This document shows positions 10,251-19,169 of a stretch of DNA of 42,792 nucleotides, piece after piece; position 1 is the stretch's first letter; each line of letters begins with the position of its first letter. Under the pieces are notes generated by a model. That model saw only the letters and a list, made by a program, of their open reading frames with translations, ran no database searches and was not told the DNA's origin. The stretch comes from an uncultured Opitutia bacterium (GTDB lineage: Bacteria > Verrucomicrobiota > Verrucomicrobiia > Opitutales > Opitutaceae), in NCBI GenBank assembly GCA_903834135.1, contig CAILHZ010000026.1:1-42792 (forward strand), given 5' to 3'. A program made the translations under genes and the position numbers.

Positions 10251-10273
10251 TGAGTACGTAGTATACGTACTCA
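10251..10273 (+). terminator. Perfect intercistronic hairpin, likely attenuator
   Basis: A 10-bp perfect inverted repeat, TGAGTACGTA and TACGTACTCA, separated by a 3-base loop (GTA) and followed by a T-rich tract (TTCTTT). It lies between the lyase stop and the first sulfatase start. It could terminate part of the transcripts or protect the upstream mRNA, making lyase and receptor more abundant than the sulfatases. The structure is seen directly; the function is inferred. Confidence 0.6.
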
Positions 10274-10299
10274 TTCTTTAATCTATAGATTTTAATGCT

Positions 10300-11673
10300 A
10301 TGAAATTTCTACGTTTAATAACTGCGATAACTATAATTACATGTGTAACAACTTGTCTGTTTAGTTCACCTACTCATCCTAATGTTTTAATTATTGTAGC
10401 GGATGACATGGGGTATGGGGAATTAACCTGCCAAGGCTTTAAAACTGACATTCCCACGCCTTTTATTGATAGTATAGCGACAAACGGGATTAGATTTACA
10501 AATGCCTATGTAAGTGCCCCCTATTGTAGTCCATCACGAGCTGGATTATTGACCGGCAGGTACGCGACACGTTACGGTCATGAATTTAATCCAGGCCCAG
10601 CTGAAATAACAGCACCCACAATCGGACTTCCAATTGAAGAGAAAACTATTGCTGATCGCTTAAAAGCAGCAGGATATATTAGCGGATGGTTTGGAAAATC
10701 ACATATGGGATACGCGCCACAGTTTCATCCTTACAAACGAGGATTTGATGAATACTTTGGATTTCTTGGCGGCATGCATGACTACCTTAACGCCGAGGCT
10801 GATAAAAATGATATGATTTTAGAAGGGACTGAGCAAATTAAAGATTTAAGTTATACAACTGATTCGTTTGCGCAAAAAGCAGCTAATTTTATTCAAAAAA
10901 ATAGTAAATCACCTTGGTTGTGCTACCTTGCATTTAATGCTGTTCACATGCCACTTGAATCTACTACTAAATATTTGGCGCGTTTTCCAAATATAAAAGA
11001 TCAAAAAAGACGTACTTACGCTGCTATGGAATCAGCAATGGATGATGGCGTTGGACTCGTTTTAAATAAGCTTCGTGAGCTTAATCTTGAGGAAAATACA
11101 TTAGTAATCTTCTTAAGTGATAATGGCGGCCCTACCCCAACAACTACATCAAGCAATGGACCGTTACGCGGTTTTAAATCCCAGACATGGGAAGGTGGAA
11201 TAAGAATTCCATTCATAATTCAGTGGAAAAATCATCTTACTGCTGACCAAATAGATAAACGCCCTATTATCGCTCTAGACATACTCCCAACTGTACTAGC
11301 TGCAAGCGGACTGGAAGCAAAACCCGAGTGGAAACTAGACGGAGTTAATTTGATACCTTATTTAACGACTAAAACAGATCAGGCACCCCACGAAGTTCTA
11401 TTTTGGCGATTTGGTCGTCAAATTGCCCTTCGCAAAGGTGAGTGGAAATTAGTTAAAGCCCCACTAAATGGCGTAGAAGCATTAATACGTGGAGGTAAAG
11501 GTACTACCCAGAATGCACAACTCTACAATCTAGACCGTGATATTGGTGAAACAACTAATCTGGCCTCTACTTATCCAGATAAAGTTAAAGAGCTTTCTAA
11601 GATTTGGAATCAAATCAATCAAGAGATGGTGCCAGCTAAATGGGGCCATAACAGTGGAAAAGCAGATGAATAG
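10300..11673 (+). CDS. Secreted family S1 sulfatase (first of three)
   Basis: A 457-residue protein with a Sec signal peptide (about residues 1-22). The formylglycine site is C76-S-P-S-R80, followed by 'LLTGR', the complete S1 signature. Calcium ligands are the pair D35-D36 ('VADDMGYG') and D274-N275 ('FLSDNGG'). H135 in 'GKSHMGYAP' takes the place of the usual 'GKWHLG' motif. S1 sulfatases hydrolyse sulfate esters on sugars after a dedicated enzyme converts the active-site Cys to formylglycine; none is encoded in this window. It is the first of three tandem sulfatases (gap 36 bp to the next) behind the ulvan lyase, so desulfation of ulvan rhamnose or its oligomers is likely. The position it acts on is unknown. 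Confidence 0.92.
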   Translation: MKFLRLITAITIITCVTTCLFSSPTHPNVLIIVADDMGYGELTCQGFKTDIPTPFIDSIATNGIRFTNAYVSAPYCSPSRAGLLTGRYATRYGHEFNPGPAEITAPTIGLPIEEKTIADRLKAAGYISGWFGKSHMGYAPQFHPYKRGFDEYFGFLGGMHDYLNAEADKNDMILEGTEQIKDLSYTTDSFAQKAANFIQKNSKSPWLCYLAFNAVHMPLESTTKYLARFPNIKDQKRRTYAAMESAMDDGVGLVLNKLRELNLEENTLVIFLSDNGGPTPTTTSSNGPLRGFKSQTWEGGIRIPFIIQWKNHLTADQIDKRPIIALDILPTVLAASGLEAKPEWKLDGVNLIPYLTTKTDQAPHEVLFWRFGRQIALRKGEWKLVKAPLNGVEALIRGGKGTTQNAQLYNLDRDIGETTNLASTYPDKVKELSKIWNQINQEMVPAKWGHNSGKADE

Positions 11674-11709
11674 ACAGAAAAGTATTGGGGTGGTTAAGGC
11701 ATAATTAAT

Positions 11710-13119
11710 ATGAAAAAAATTGGATTTTTATTTGTTTTGTTTTCATCAATAGTTTTTTCGCATGCCGCTGATACTTATAGTAAGCCAAATATTGTAATAC
11801 TCTTAGCCGATGACTTCGGCTGGGGCAGTCTAGGTTGTTACGGTGCAGTTGGTGTAAAAACACCTAATATTGATAAGCTAGCCAAAGAAGGACGTAAATT
11901 TACTCAAGCCTATGCTCCGGGCTCTGTTTGTTCCCCATCCCGATATGGCCTAATGACGGGACGCTATTACTGGCGTACATCCATTAAAGACGGAGAAGTA
12001 CTAGCTCCGAATTCTCCCCTACACATTGAGAGAAACCGCCTTACTTTAGCATCCCTTGCAAAAAGCCAAGGCTATGCAACCGCTATCATTGGAAAGTGGC
12101 ATCTAGGAATGACAAAAGGAGGCGTAACAGATTGGAAAAAACCACTTAGTCCGGGACCACTACAGGTTGGCTTTGACCATTATTTTGGAATGGCAGCTAA
12201 TGTAAGTAACCCTCCTAGAAGTTTCATAGATGATGAAGAAATAAGTGACTATACGCCATGGAAACCCGATCACATCATGGAAACTTTAGTCAAGAAGACT
12301 ACCCAATGGATAGAGGCAAATAAAGACCATCCGTTTTTTCTATACTACGCTCCTAATGCAGTGCATGAACCTGTTGTACCTAACCCTAAGTTTCGCGGAA
12401 GCTCATATGGTAGCTATGGCGATTTTATCGATGAATTAGATTCAAGCGTTGGACAAATCTTAGCTACGTTAGATAAGCTAAACCTAAGTAATGACACGAT
12501 TGTCATATTCACTAGCGATAATGGAGGTGTCATAGATGAAACAAATAAGAATTCACAAACAGCGATTAAAGCAGGTCTTGCAATTAATGGTCCACTTAAA
12601 GGAGGTAAGCACACCGAGTGGGAAGGAGGTTTTCGTGAGCCATTTATCATAAGGTGGCCGGGTAAAGTGCCTGCAGGTACGTTAAGTAATCAAGTAATCT
12701 GCTTAACAGATATGGCTGCTTCAATTGCTCATATCATACATGCTACACTGCCAAAAAATAACGCTGAAGATAGCTTTGATGTAACACGTGCATTTTTTGA
12801 AACCACACAGGGTGTAGCCGTACACAATCCACTTATTCTTCAAGCTGCAGATGCCACATACTGCATCCGTGTTGGCAACTGGAAGTTTATAGAACGTGCT
12901 AATGTACCAGCTTATGATTCAAGTCGTACAAAGCTTACTATTGCAGCTGCAAAATTAAAACAGCAAATCGGTCCTCAAAATGATGAATTATACAATCTAA
13001 AGGACGACCCTTATGAGACGAATAATGTGATTGCTCAAAATCAATCTGTTGCAAGAGACCTTAAGCTGATGCTTATTAATTCACGTGATAGTGGTTACAC
13101 CCGCTTAGGTTCAAAGTAA
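11710..13119 (+). CDS. Secreted family S1 sulfatase (second of three)
   Basis: A 469-residue arylsulfatase-type protein with a signal peptide ending near 'FSHA' (residue 19). The maturation motif is C74-S-P-S-R78, with metal ligands D34-D35 ('LADDFGWG') and 'FTSDNGG' further on. The substrate-site motif 'IIGKWHLGM' is intact. It differs clearly from both neighbours, so the three sulfatases are not recent duplicates and probably remove different sulfate groups. It begins 36 bp after the previous gene and ends 22 bp before the next, consistent with one transcript. There is no obvious Shine-Dalgarno sequence; the leader is A/T rich. Confidence 0.92.
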   Translation: MKKIGFLFVLFSSIVFSHAADTYSKPNIVILLADDFGWGSLGCYGAVGVKTPNIDKLAKEGRKFTQAYAPGSVCSPSRYGLMTGRYYWRTSIKDGEVLAPNSPLHIERNRLTLASLAKSQGYATAIIGKWHLGMTKGGVTDWKKPLSPGPLQVGFDHYFGMAANVSNPPRSFIDDEEISDYTPWKPDHIMETLVKKTTQWIEANKDHPFFLYYAPNAVHEPVVPNPKFRGSSYGSYGDFIDELDSSVGQILATLDKLNLSNDTIVIFTSDNGGVIDETNKNSQTAIKAGLAINGPLKGGKHTEWEGGFREPFIIRWPGKVPAGTLSNQVICLTDMAASIAHIIHATLPKNNAEDSFDVTRAFFETTQGVAVHNPLILQAADATYCIRVGNWKFIERANVPAYDSSRTKLTIAAAKLKQQIGPQNDELYNLKDDPYETNNVIAQNQSVARDLKLMLINSRDSGYTRLGSK

Positions 13120-13141
13120 TACAATTTAATACCCCCCAGTT

Positions 13142-14584
13142 ATGCCCAAATTAAACTTACCCCTTAAGTACGTCTTCGTTTTGTTACTCATTAAGTCGTC
13201 ACTCCTCTTGAGTGCTCAACCAAACGTAATATTCATCATGACGGATCAGCATTCTGCCACCGCACTAAGTTGCCGTATGGGAGATAAATACTTAAAAACT
13301 CCAGCCCTAGATAGCCTTGCAGCTCGTGGCACGATGTTTACACGAGCTTACACTCCTAATCCACTTTGTATGCCAGCTCGTAATTCTATTTTTACGGGTC
13401 GCCACCCTCATGAAACAAAGGTGACCGATAATACACAAATGACTATTGATCCTGCTGAGTTTATCTCGATGGGAACTTATTTTCAGAACGCAGGATACCA
13501 GACAGCCTATTATGGCAAATGGCATTTATGCTATCCTGTTGCTAAAGAAGAAACGCATGGCTTTGCAGAAACTCAAATCGGTGGAATTGATAAAACAACG
13601 GCCGAGTACGGACTAGAATTCCTTTCCAAGAAACATGATCGCCCTTTCTTGCTTGTTTTAAGTTTTCTTAATCCGCACAACATTTGTGAAGTAGCTCGAG
13701 GTCAAAAACTTAATAACGGCCCTATAGGAACACCACCGCCCGCTCCTGATTTACCTCCAATACCGGAGAATTTGGCACCACCACACAATGAGCCAGACTC
13801 AATGACTCTTATGCGTTCAGGTTATCATGCTAATCCTGCTTTTCCTGTAGGAAATTTTAATCCAAAGATGTGGCAGGGTTTAAGATGGAGTTACTACCGC
13901 CTGATTGAAAAAGTTGATACCCAAGTAGGACGTGTACTGCAATCTGTGCATGATTTAGGATTAGAAGAAAACACTCTCATTATCTTCACAGCAGATCACG
14001 GTGAATGCGCAGGAGCACACGGCTTTAATCAAAAAACGGTATTTTATGAAGAATCAGCCAATGTACCTTTAATTGTAAGTCTACCGGGACAAAAAACTGC
14101 ACGTAGATCTGAATTATTTGCAAGTACTGGACTAGACATTTTGCCAACAATGTTTGAAGTTGCCGGAATAAAAGGGAATGAAAAACTAACAGGCAAGAGT
14201 TTACGTGCTGCTGCAAATGGCGAAGAAGTAAAGAGTTGGCGCGATAGTATCGTTGTAGAAAACAATATGACTCAAACCTGGAAAACCGGAAATACCGTAC
14301 CGATGACTGAAGGACGCATGATACGCACTGATCAATATAAATACTGCGTCTATGCCTACGGAAATAATCGTGAATCCCTGGTAGATCTACAGAAAGACCC
14401 AGGAGAAATGAATGATCTAGCACGTGATCCAGCCTTTAAATCAGTGCTACTTGAATATCGCACTAAATTAAGCTTATATGGTGAAGCAGTACATGATCCC
14501 CTCATATCTGTTATCCTTGCCGATAATGTTAAACCTAGAGCATTTCCTATTGTTAATAAGCCTAAAAGTTCAATCGAAAGGTAA
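13142..14584 (+). CDS. Secreted family S1 sulfatase with CMPAR site (third of three)
   Basis: A 480-residue protein with a signal peptide (hydrophobic core about residues 9-24). The maturation motif is C76-M-P-A-R80. This is still a C-x-P-x-R site, but Ala replaces the common Ser, a variant known in choline-sulfatase-like S1 subfamilies. The metal motif is 'IMTDQHSA' (D35-Q36 instead of D-D), with 'FTADHGECAGAHG' later in the chain. These features resemble the S1_7 group, which includes ulvan-active enzymes, but I cannot confirm the subfamily. It is closely spaced behind the second sulfatase and 57 bp before the heparinase-type lyase. Confidence 0.9.
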   Translation: MPKLNLPLKYVFVLLLIKSSLLLSAQPNVIFIMTDQHSATALSCRMGDKYLKTPALDSLAARGTMFTRAYTPNPLCMPARNSIFTGRHPHETKVTDNTQMTIDPAEFISMGTYFQNAGYQTAYYGKWHLCYPVAKEETHGFAETQIGGIDKTTAEYGLEFLSKKHDRPFLLVLSFLNPHNICEVARGQKLNNGPIGTPPPAPDLPPIPENLAPPHNEPDSMTLMRSGYHANPAFPVGNFNPKMWQGLRWSYYRLIEKVDTQVGRVLQSVHDLGLEENTLIIFTADHGECAGAHGFNQKTVFYEESANVPLIVSLPGQKTARRSELFASTGLDILPTMFEVAGIKGNEKLTGKSLRAAANGEEVKSWRDSIVVENNMTQTWKTGNTVPMTEGRMIRTDQYKYCVYAYGNNRESLVDLQKDPGEMNDLARDPAFKSVLLEYRTKLSLYGEAVHDPLISVILADNVKPRAFPIVNKPKSSIER

Positions 14585-14641
14585 GATAAAGCAGCCAATC
14601 ATAAGCGTATTTAACTTAGGTGTGTTAATTTTTAACATTTC

Positions 14642-16846
14642 ATGAGAGGCCTTATATTCATTATTAGCTACTGCGCATTGTTTATATCCTGCACTTTTAG
14701 CGCACCCACAACTACCGCTTTTCGTAATCAACTTGAACTAGACTTAAGACATTCTGTTGAGCGACTACACACCTTAGCAGAAAAAGAACGTGTCAAAAAC
14801 ATTAAGCCCTCTGATTTTTATTATCCTTATATTTTATCAGGTATAATTAATCTTCACAGAAACACTAACGAAGCGGTCTTACTTGATTGGGCAAAAGAGG
14901 ATTTAATGTGGATAACACATTGCTCAATAGACTCTCGCGGGAAAGTTACCCCCTTCTTTGATGGATTTCGGTTTCTAGCTTCCTACTGTGATGCTTATCT
15001 TTATTTAAAGAGTCATAATAAATTATCCTTAAAAGAATCATCAGAAGTAGATGATCAAATTATTGCTAGTGCTAATGGACATTTAAATCGCGCTGATTTT
15101 GGTGCTCAAAATCGTGGTCTAATCTACGGAGCAGAACTACTCTTCTGCGCAAACGCGGTTCCTCATGCCCCTCTAGTCGAGCGCTGGAAGATGCAAGGAG
15201 AAGCATTAATCACTGATAGTGTACACGGCTGGGACGTAGAAGACGCATCTATATACGAACCTTTTTGGCTAAACTACGTACTTACACTAGCAGAGATGAA
15301 AGGCCAATTAGATGATCAAATGAAAGTCATAATGACTCGCTACTACTTTGATCATGCTAAAGCACTGCAAATGCCTAATGGCTTACTCCCTGATTGGGGC
15401 GATGGAGACTGGATCTGGAGCTGGATGTGGAATGTAGCTAATCTTGTCCTCGCTGGTAGTCATTATCATGATGGAACCTATCTCGATTCTGCCAGAAGAC
15501 TCTACGAAGCAAGCCACGCTTACTATAAGGAACTACCGTCAGAAGCAGTAGGAGCATTAGGGATTGCCCTACACTGGCTAAATACATCTGTACCTTTAAA
15601 TCCAGTCAAAGAAACAAAGTCTAATGAAGTAGTTGATGATCTAATTTCAAAGAAGATAGTGTTTCGTGGTAATAATAGCACATACGTATTATTAAACTAC
15701 CGTGATGCAGGTCCATTTGGAAATCTTACACGTGAGTATCAACATGCTGCTCTTGAAGCCTATGAAGAAAAACCGCATCATGGACACGCTGATGAAAACG
15801 CAATTGGCTTATTTGCTCAAGACGGCACAATTCTTTTAGACGATGGTGGTTACCGCTCATCACGCCTACACGGCTGGAGATCAGATATTTCTCATAATAG
15901 GCTTGTTGCAAGAACAGGATTCCCACTCGACGGTGATATTTTTGATTATATCAAAAGCGATACTACCTATCATGATGTTACGACTGAAAAAGTACACTTT
16001 GGTACTTTCGGAAGTTTAGACTATTCACGTACACGACTAGTGGATGAAGAACGTGGATACACAAGTGACAGAATAACACTCTTCGCACCTGAAAACGGTA
16101 TGATGATCATTGTTGATTCAGTAGTCATAGACCGAGCTGGTAACAAAGTATTTTGTAATACATGGTATCCTGAGCATATACTAAAAAAAGGTGATAATTG
16201 GACACTCTCACACCCTGATTATATCCAAATACGGACTGAATCTTGGCCTAATCCACATACTCGAGATTTACTCACTCAATTTATTGGTAACCGAGATAAA
16301 ATAGCAAATTCTCGATTAGTTGATCGTAGGTACGCTACTTCAGAAACGTTCTATCAGTATTTAAGGAATTATTTCTTCAAAGGTCAGCGCCTCTTATTTG
16401 TCACTGTTTTGCGTCCAGTGCCCATTAATTCTTCACCTGAAAAGTTACTAAGCGATGCATCCCTAATTACAGATGAACATGATGATAATCGAAGTATAGG
16501 CATTCATTTCACACTGAATAATGAACCCGTTACAGTGGGACTGAAACTAGATCAAACTATTGGCCTTACAAATCTTAGAGGTAGACCTATGTTTGATGTC
16601 AAAACAGGATCAATCACATACGACTCACTAATCTCAGATGCTGACTTCTCATTTGTGCGTGAACATAAAGACGGAAGTATAGAATTTGGCTTCCAGTATG
16701 CCTCTTTATTGCGATTTAAGGGCTCTACACTATTCAAACAACCTGTATGGAAAGAAATGTATCAAGGTGCACCAGGCTTTTCAGTCGTTGATAGAAGAGA
16801 TAAAATGCCTAGATGGCATGAAGTTGTTGGGAATAAAACTAGATAA
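14642..16846 (+). CDS. Heparinase II/III-fold polysaccharide lyase
   Basis: A 734-residue secreted protein (signal peptide about residues 1-20). The N-terminal half (about 25-325) is an alpha-helical toroid, with 'GLLPDWGDGDWIWSWMWN' in the helical region. The C-terminal half is a beta-sandwich opening with the heparinase II/III motif 'HHGHADEN' (379-386) and 'LLDDGGYRSSRLHG'. Enzymes of this fold (PL12, 15, 21, 37 and others) cleave uronic-acid polysaccharides by beta-elimination. Beside a PL25 ulvan lyase and sulfatases, the likely substrate is the glucuronate- or iduronate-containing ulvan backbone or its oligomers. The PL family cannot be fixed by eye. The gene sits 57 bp after the third sulfatase and 10 bp before the next start. 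Confidence 0.82.
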   Translation: MRGLIFIISYCALFISCTFSAPTTTAFRNQLELDLRHSVERLHTLAEKERVKNIKPSDFYYPYILSGIINLHRNTNEAVLLDWAKEDLMWITHCSIDSRGKVTPFFDGFRFLASYCDAYLYLKSHNKLSLKESSEVDDQIIASANGHLNRADFGAQNRGLIYGAELLFCANAVPHAPLVERWKMQGEALITDSVHGWDVEDASIYEPFWLNYVLTLAEMKGQLDDQMKVIMTRYYFDHAKALQMPNGLLPDWGDGDWIWSWMWNVANLVLAGSHYHDGTYLDSARRLYEASHAYYKELPSEAVGALGIALHWLNTSVPLNPVKETKSNEVVDDLISKKIVFRGNNSTYVLLNYRDAGPFGNLTREYQHAALEAYEEKPHHGHADENAIGLFAQDGTILLDDGGYRSSRLHGWRSDISHNRLVARTGFPLDGDIFDYIKSDTTYHDVTTEKVHFGTFGSLDYSRTRLVDEERGYTSDRITLFAPENGMMIIVDSVVIDRAGNKVFCNTWYPEHILKKGDNWTLSHPDYIQIRTESWPNPHTRDLLTQFIGNRDKIANSRLVDRRYATSETFYQYLRNYFFKGQRLLFVTVLRPVPINSSPEKLLSDASLITDEHDDNRSIGIHFTLNNEPVTVGLKLDQTIGLTNLRGRPMFDVKTGSITYDSLISDADFSFVREHKDGSIEFGFQYASLLRFKGSTLFKQPVWKEMYQGAPGFSVVDRRDKMPRWHEVVGNKTR

Positions 16847-16856
16847 ATTTTTCGCG

Positions 16857-17546
16857 ATGTTTCCGATTACTCAGTCCAGACACTATATCCTGCTGATCCT
16901 TTTTTTTGTTGCATCGACGCTAGGCGCTAAAGAAGACAAGCCTCTTTTATCCCAGGAGGACTGGGTTACAGAACAAAAACCAGGTGGATCAGTAGCATTT
17001 AATACCACCTCTCTGGAGATTAAGGATACAGCAGGCTCTACTATTTGGTACCGAACTAAATTAACTAGCCCACTCGAAATAAACTATAGTATTTCTGTTA
17101 TAAATGATGACGATAAAAACTACAGGGTGTCGGACTTAAATTGCTTCTGGATGGCTAATGAATCAAACGAAGATGTTGCACCATACCAGTCTCACACACC
17201 TAGGCACGGCGCATTCTCTGAGTATGACTCGTTATACACGTACTATGTTGGCTACGGTGGAAACAACAACTCAACCACACGTTTTAGAAGATATGACGGC
17301 ACTAAGAATAGGCCCCTACTCCCAGAGAATGATTTAAGAGATCAAAAGCATCTTTTAATTGGTAACCACACCTATCACATTAAACTAATCTGCAAAAATA
17401 ACCTTACAGAATATTGGTGTGATGGAGAAAAAATATTTTCATTTCACGATCCAAAACCTCTTAAGAGTGGTTGGTTTGCTTTTAGGTTACTTAAAAATCA
17501 TGTAGTTGTTACAGACTTCAAGGTCTCAGAAAATTTAAAGCCTTAA
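16857..17546 (+). CDS. Small secreted lectin-fold protein, DUF6250-like
   Basis: The start chosen gives 229 residues beginning 'MFPITQSRHY', a good Sec signal peptide with a hydrophobic core and 'STLGA' cleavage site. The open frame extends upstream but would overlap the lyase gene and add a non-signal leader. The mature part looks like a concanavalin A-like beta-sandwich, with 'YYVGYGGNNNSTTRFRRYDG', 'NRPLLPENDL', 'YHIKLICKNNLTEYWCDGE' and 'SGWFAFRLLKNHVVV'. I recognise this as the DUF6250 type, often encoded beside lyases in polysaccharide loci and of no proven function as far as I know. Binding of oligosaccharide, or an auxiliary enzymatic role, is inference. Confidence 0.72.
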   Translation: MFPITQSRHYILLILFFVASTLGAKEDKPLLSQEDWVTEQKPGGSVAFNTTSLEIKDTAGSTIWYRTKLTSPLEINYSISVINDDDKNYRVSDLNCFWMANESNEDVAPYQSHTPRHGAFSEYDSLYTYYVGYGGNNNSTTRFRRYDGTKNRPLLPENDLRDQKHLLIGNHTYHIKLICKNNLTEYWCDGEKIFSFHDPKPLKSGWFAFRLLKNHVVVTDFKVSENLKP

Positions 17547-17549
17547 TCA

Positions 17550-18989
17550 ATGAATGACTCACGTCGTAATTTTTTAAAATCTATTTTAGGTGCAGCTGCA
17601 GGCGCTGCACTCATATCAGACACTGTGGCTGAACCCGCCTCGTTTAAACGGGTAAAGGGATTAGATAAGATGACCACCGTTAAGCGTCCTAATATAATCT
17701 ACATTAATTCTCACGATACAGGTAGATTCACTAGTCCATACGGCCATAGGGCTGCTACACCTAATCTGCACCAATTAGCCATGGACGGAGTGTGCTTCAC
17801 ACAAGCACATTGTGCTGCCCCTACGTGCTCCCCTAGCAGGGCATCTCTAGTCACCGGACAGTGCCCTCATAGTAACGGTATGCTTGGTTTAGCGCATCGT
17901 GGCTTTGCTTTAAAAAATTACGGACACCATCTTCTCCACACGCTACGTAAAGAGGCAGGCTATAACACCCATTTAATCGGGCTACAGCATATTGCTAGAG
18001 ATAAGACCATTATCGGCTATGATAGTATATCCGAAACAGTATCTAACCACGTTAAAGACGTTGCTCCTGCTGCTATTTCCTATCTTAAGAATTACTCAAA
18101 TTCTGCACCCTTTTATCTCGAGATAGGGTTTCAAGAAACGCACCGCGAATTCATCAAGGCCACAAAAGATGACGATTCACGCTATACTGAAAATCCAAGT
18201 CCACTTCCTAATGTAAAAGAAGTAAGAGATGATCTAGCAGATTTTAATGCAACGCTTCGTGTACTCGACAAAGGAGTTGGAGATATCTTAGCTGCGCTTG
18301 ACGAACAAGGACTTGCTGAAAACACCCTTATCATTTCTACCACAGATCACGGCATAGCCTTTCCGATGATGAAGTGTAACTTATATGATACAGGTACAGG
18401 CATACATCTTGTCATGCGTGGTCCAGGCGGATTCTTTGGTGGCAAAGTGTGCGATGCACTTATTTCTCAAATTGATATTTTCCCTACCCTATGTGATTTA
18501 TTAGAGATACCAAATCCGGAGTGGTTAGAAGGAAAATCGTTTCTTCCTATAATTAAGGGGAAACCAGAAGTGATTAATAATGAAATATTCGCCGAAGTGA
18601 ATTTTCACGCATCTTACGAACCAGTACGCGCTTTAAGAACTAGCAAATGGAAATACATCTCTAGGTTTGGCGATAATTTAAACCAAGTATTCCCTAACTG
18701 TGATGATAGCCCGAGTAAGCTATACTGGCTAAAAAACGGATGGGCTAATCATAAGCACTTACCAGAAGAGCTATACGATCTGACGTTTGATCCAAATGAA
18801 CGTAATAATCTAGTAAGTGATTCTAAGTACTTCTCCATTCTCTCAGATATGAGAGCTCGGCTTAAGTCATGGATGGTTAAGACTAACGATCCTTTACTTA
18901 ATGGTCCTATTAAGCCACCCAAGGGCGTTGCAATCACCCCCGCAGACAAACTTTCCCCTACAGATAAGGCGTTTATTTACGAAGGATAG
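17550..18989 (+). CDS. TAT-exported S1_8-like sulfatase
   Basis: A 479-residue sulfatase whose N-terminus carries a twin-arginine signal ('SRRNFLKSILGAAAG', residues 4-18) rather than a Sec signal. The maturation site is C93-S-P-S-R97, followed by 'LVTGQCPHSNGMLGLAHRGF'. Together with 'YINSHDTGRF' (51-60), this resembles the S1_8 group, which includes ulvan sulfatases and heparan N-sulfatase-like enzymes. The usual D-D metal pair is replaced by H-D-T. It starts 3 bp after the DUF6250-like gene, so the two are probably co-translated. TAT export implies folding, and perhaps formylglycine formation, before export. Subfamily confidence is moderate; sulfatase identity is firm. Confidence 0.9.
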   Translation: MNDSRRNFLKSILGAAAGAALISDTVAEPASFKRVKGLDKMTTVKRPNIIYINSHDTGRFTSPYGHRAATPNLHQLAMDGVCFTQAHCAAPTCSPSRASLVTGQCPHSNGMLGLAHRGFALKNYGHHLLHTLRKEAGYNTHLIGLQHIARDKTIIGYDSISETVSNHVKDVAPAAISYLKNYSNSAPFYLEIGFQETHREFIKATKDDDSRYTENPSPLPNVKEVRDDLADFNATLRVLDKGVGDILAALDEQGLAENTLIISTTDHGIAFPMMKCNLYDTGTGIHLVMRGPGGFFGGKVCDALISQIDIFPTLCDLLEIPNPEWLEGKSFLPIIKGKPEVINNEIFAEVNFHASYEPVRALRTSKWKYISRFGDNLNQVFPNCDDSPSKLYWLKNGWANHKHLPEELYDLTFDPNERNNLVSDSKYFSILSDMRARLKSWMVKTNDPLLNGPIKPPKGVAITPADKLSPTDKAFIYEG

Positions 18990-19169
18990 GCATCTCTAGG
19001 CTTAAGGTACTTTGGCGCTGCTAGGACTGCCTAATAGCGGGCTAGAGCTGATAATGGCGCAAAGGCTGACTTCTAATGCAACCGCATGTGATTGTGGGCG
19101 TCTTTAACTTGTTATCTATACATCTGTTGCACAGACAGAATAGAGCATATACCTTCACACTCACTTTAC

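Noticed and set aside
14025..14423. 132-residue minus-strand frame inside the third sulfatase
   Set aside because: No recognisable motif; it is antisense to the well-supported sulfatase.
10300..14584. Three tandem sulfatases as recent duplicates
   Set aside because: Their sequences around the catalytic Cys, metal motifs and C-termini differ clearly, so they are distinct subfamilies.
16686..16856. Upstream extension of the DUF6250-like gene
   Set aside because: It overlaps the 3' end of the lyase gene in another frame and would place a Sec signal peptide internally.
19092..19169. TTG start for the giant lyase, adding 26 residues
   Set aside because: It would bury the clear TAT-like export leader that begins at the ATG at 19170.
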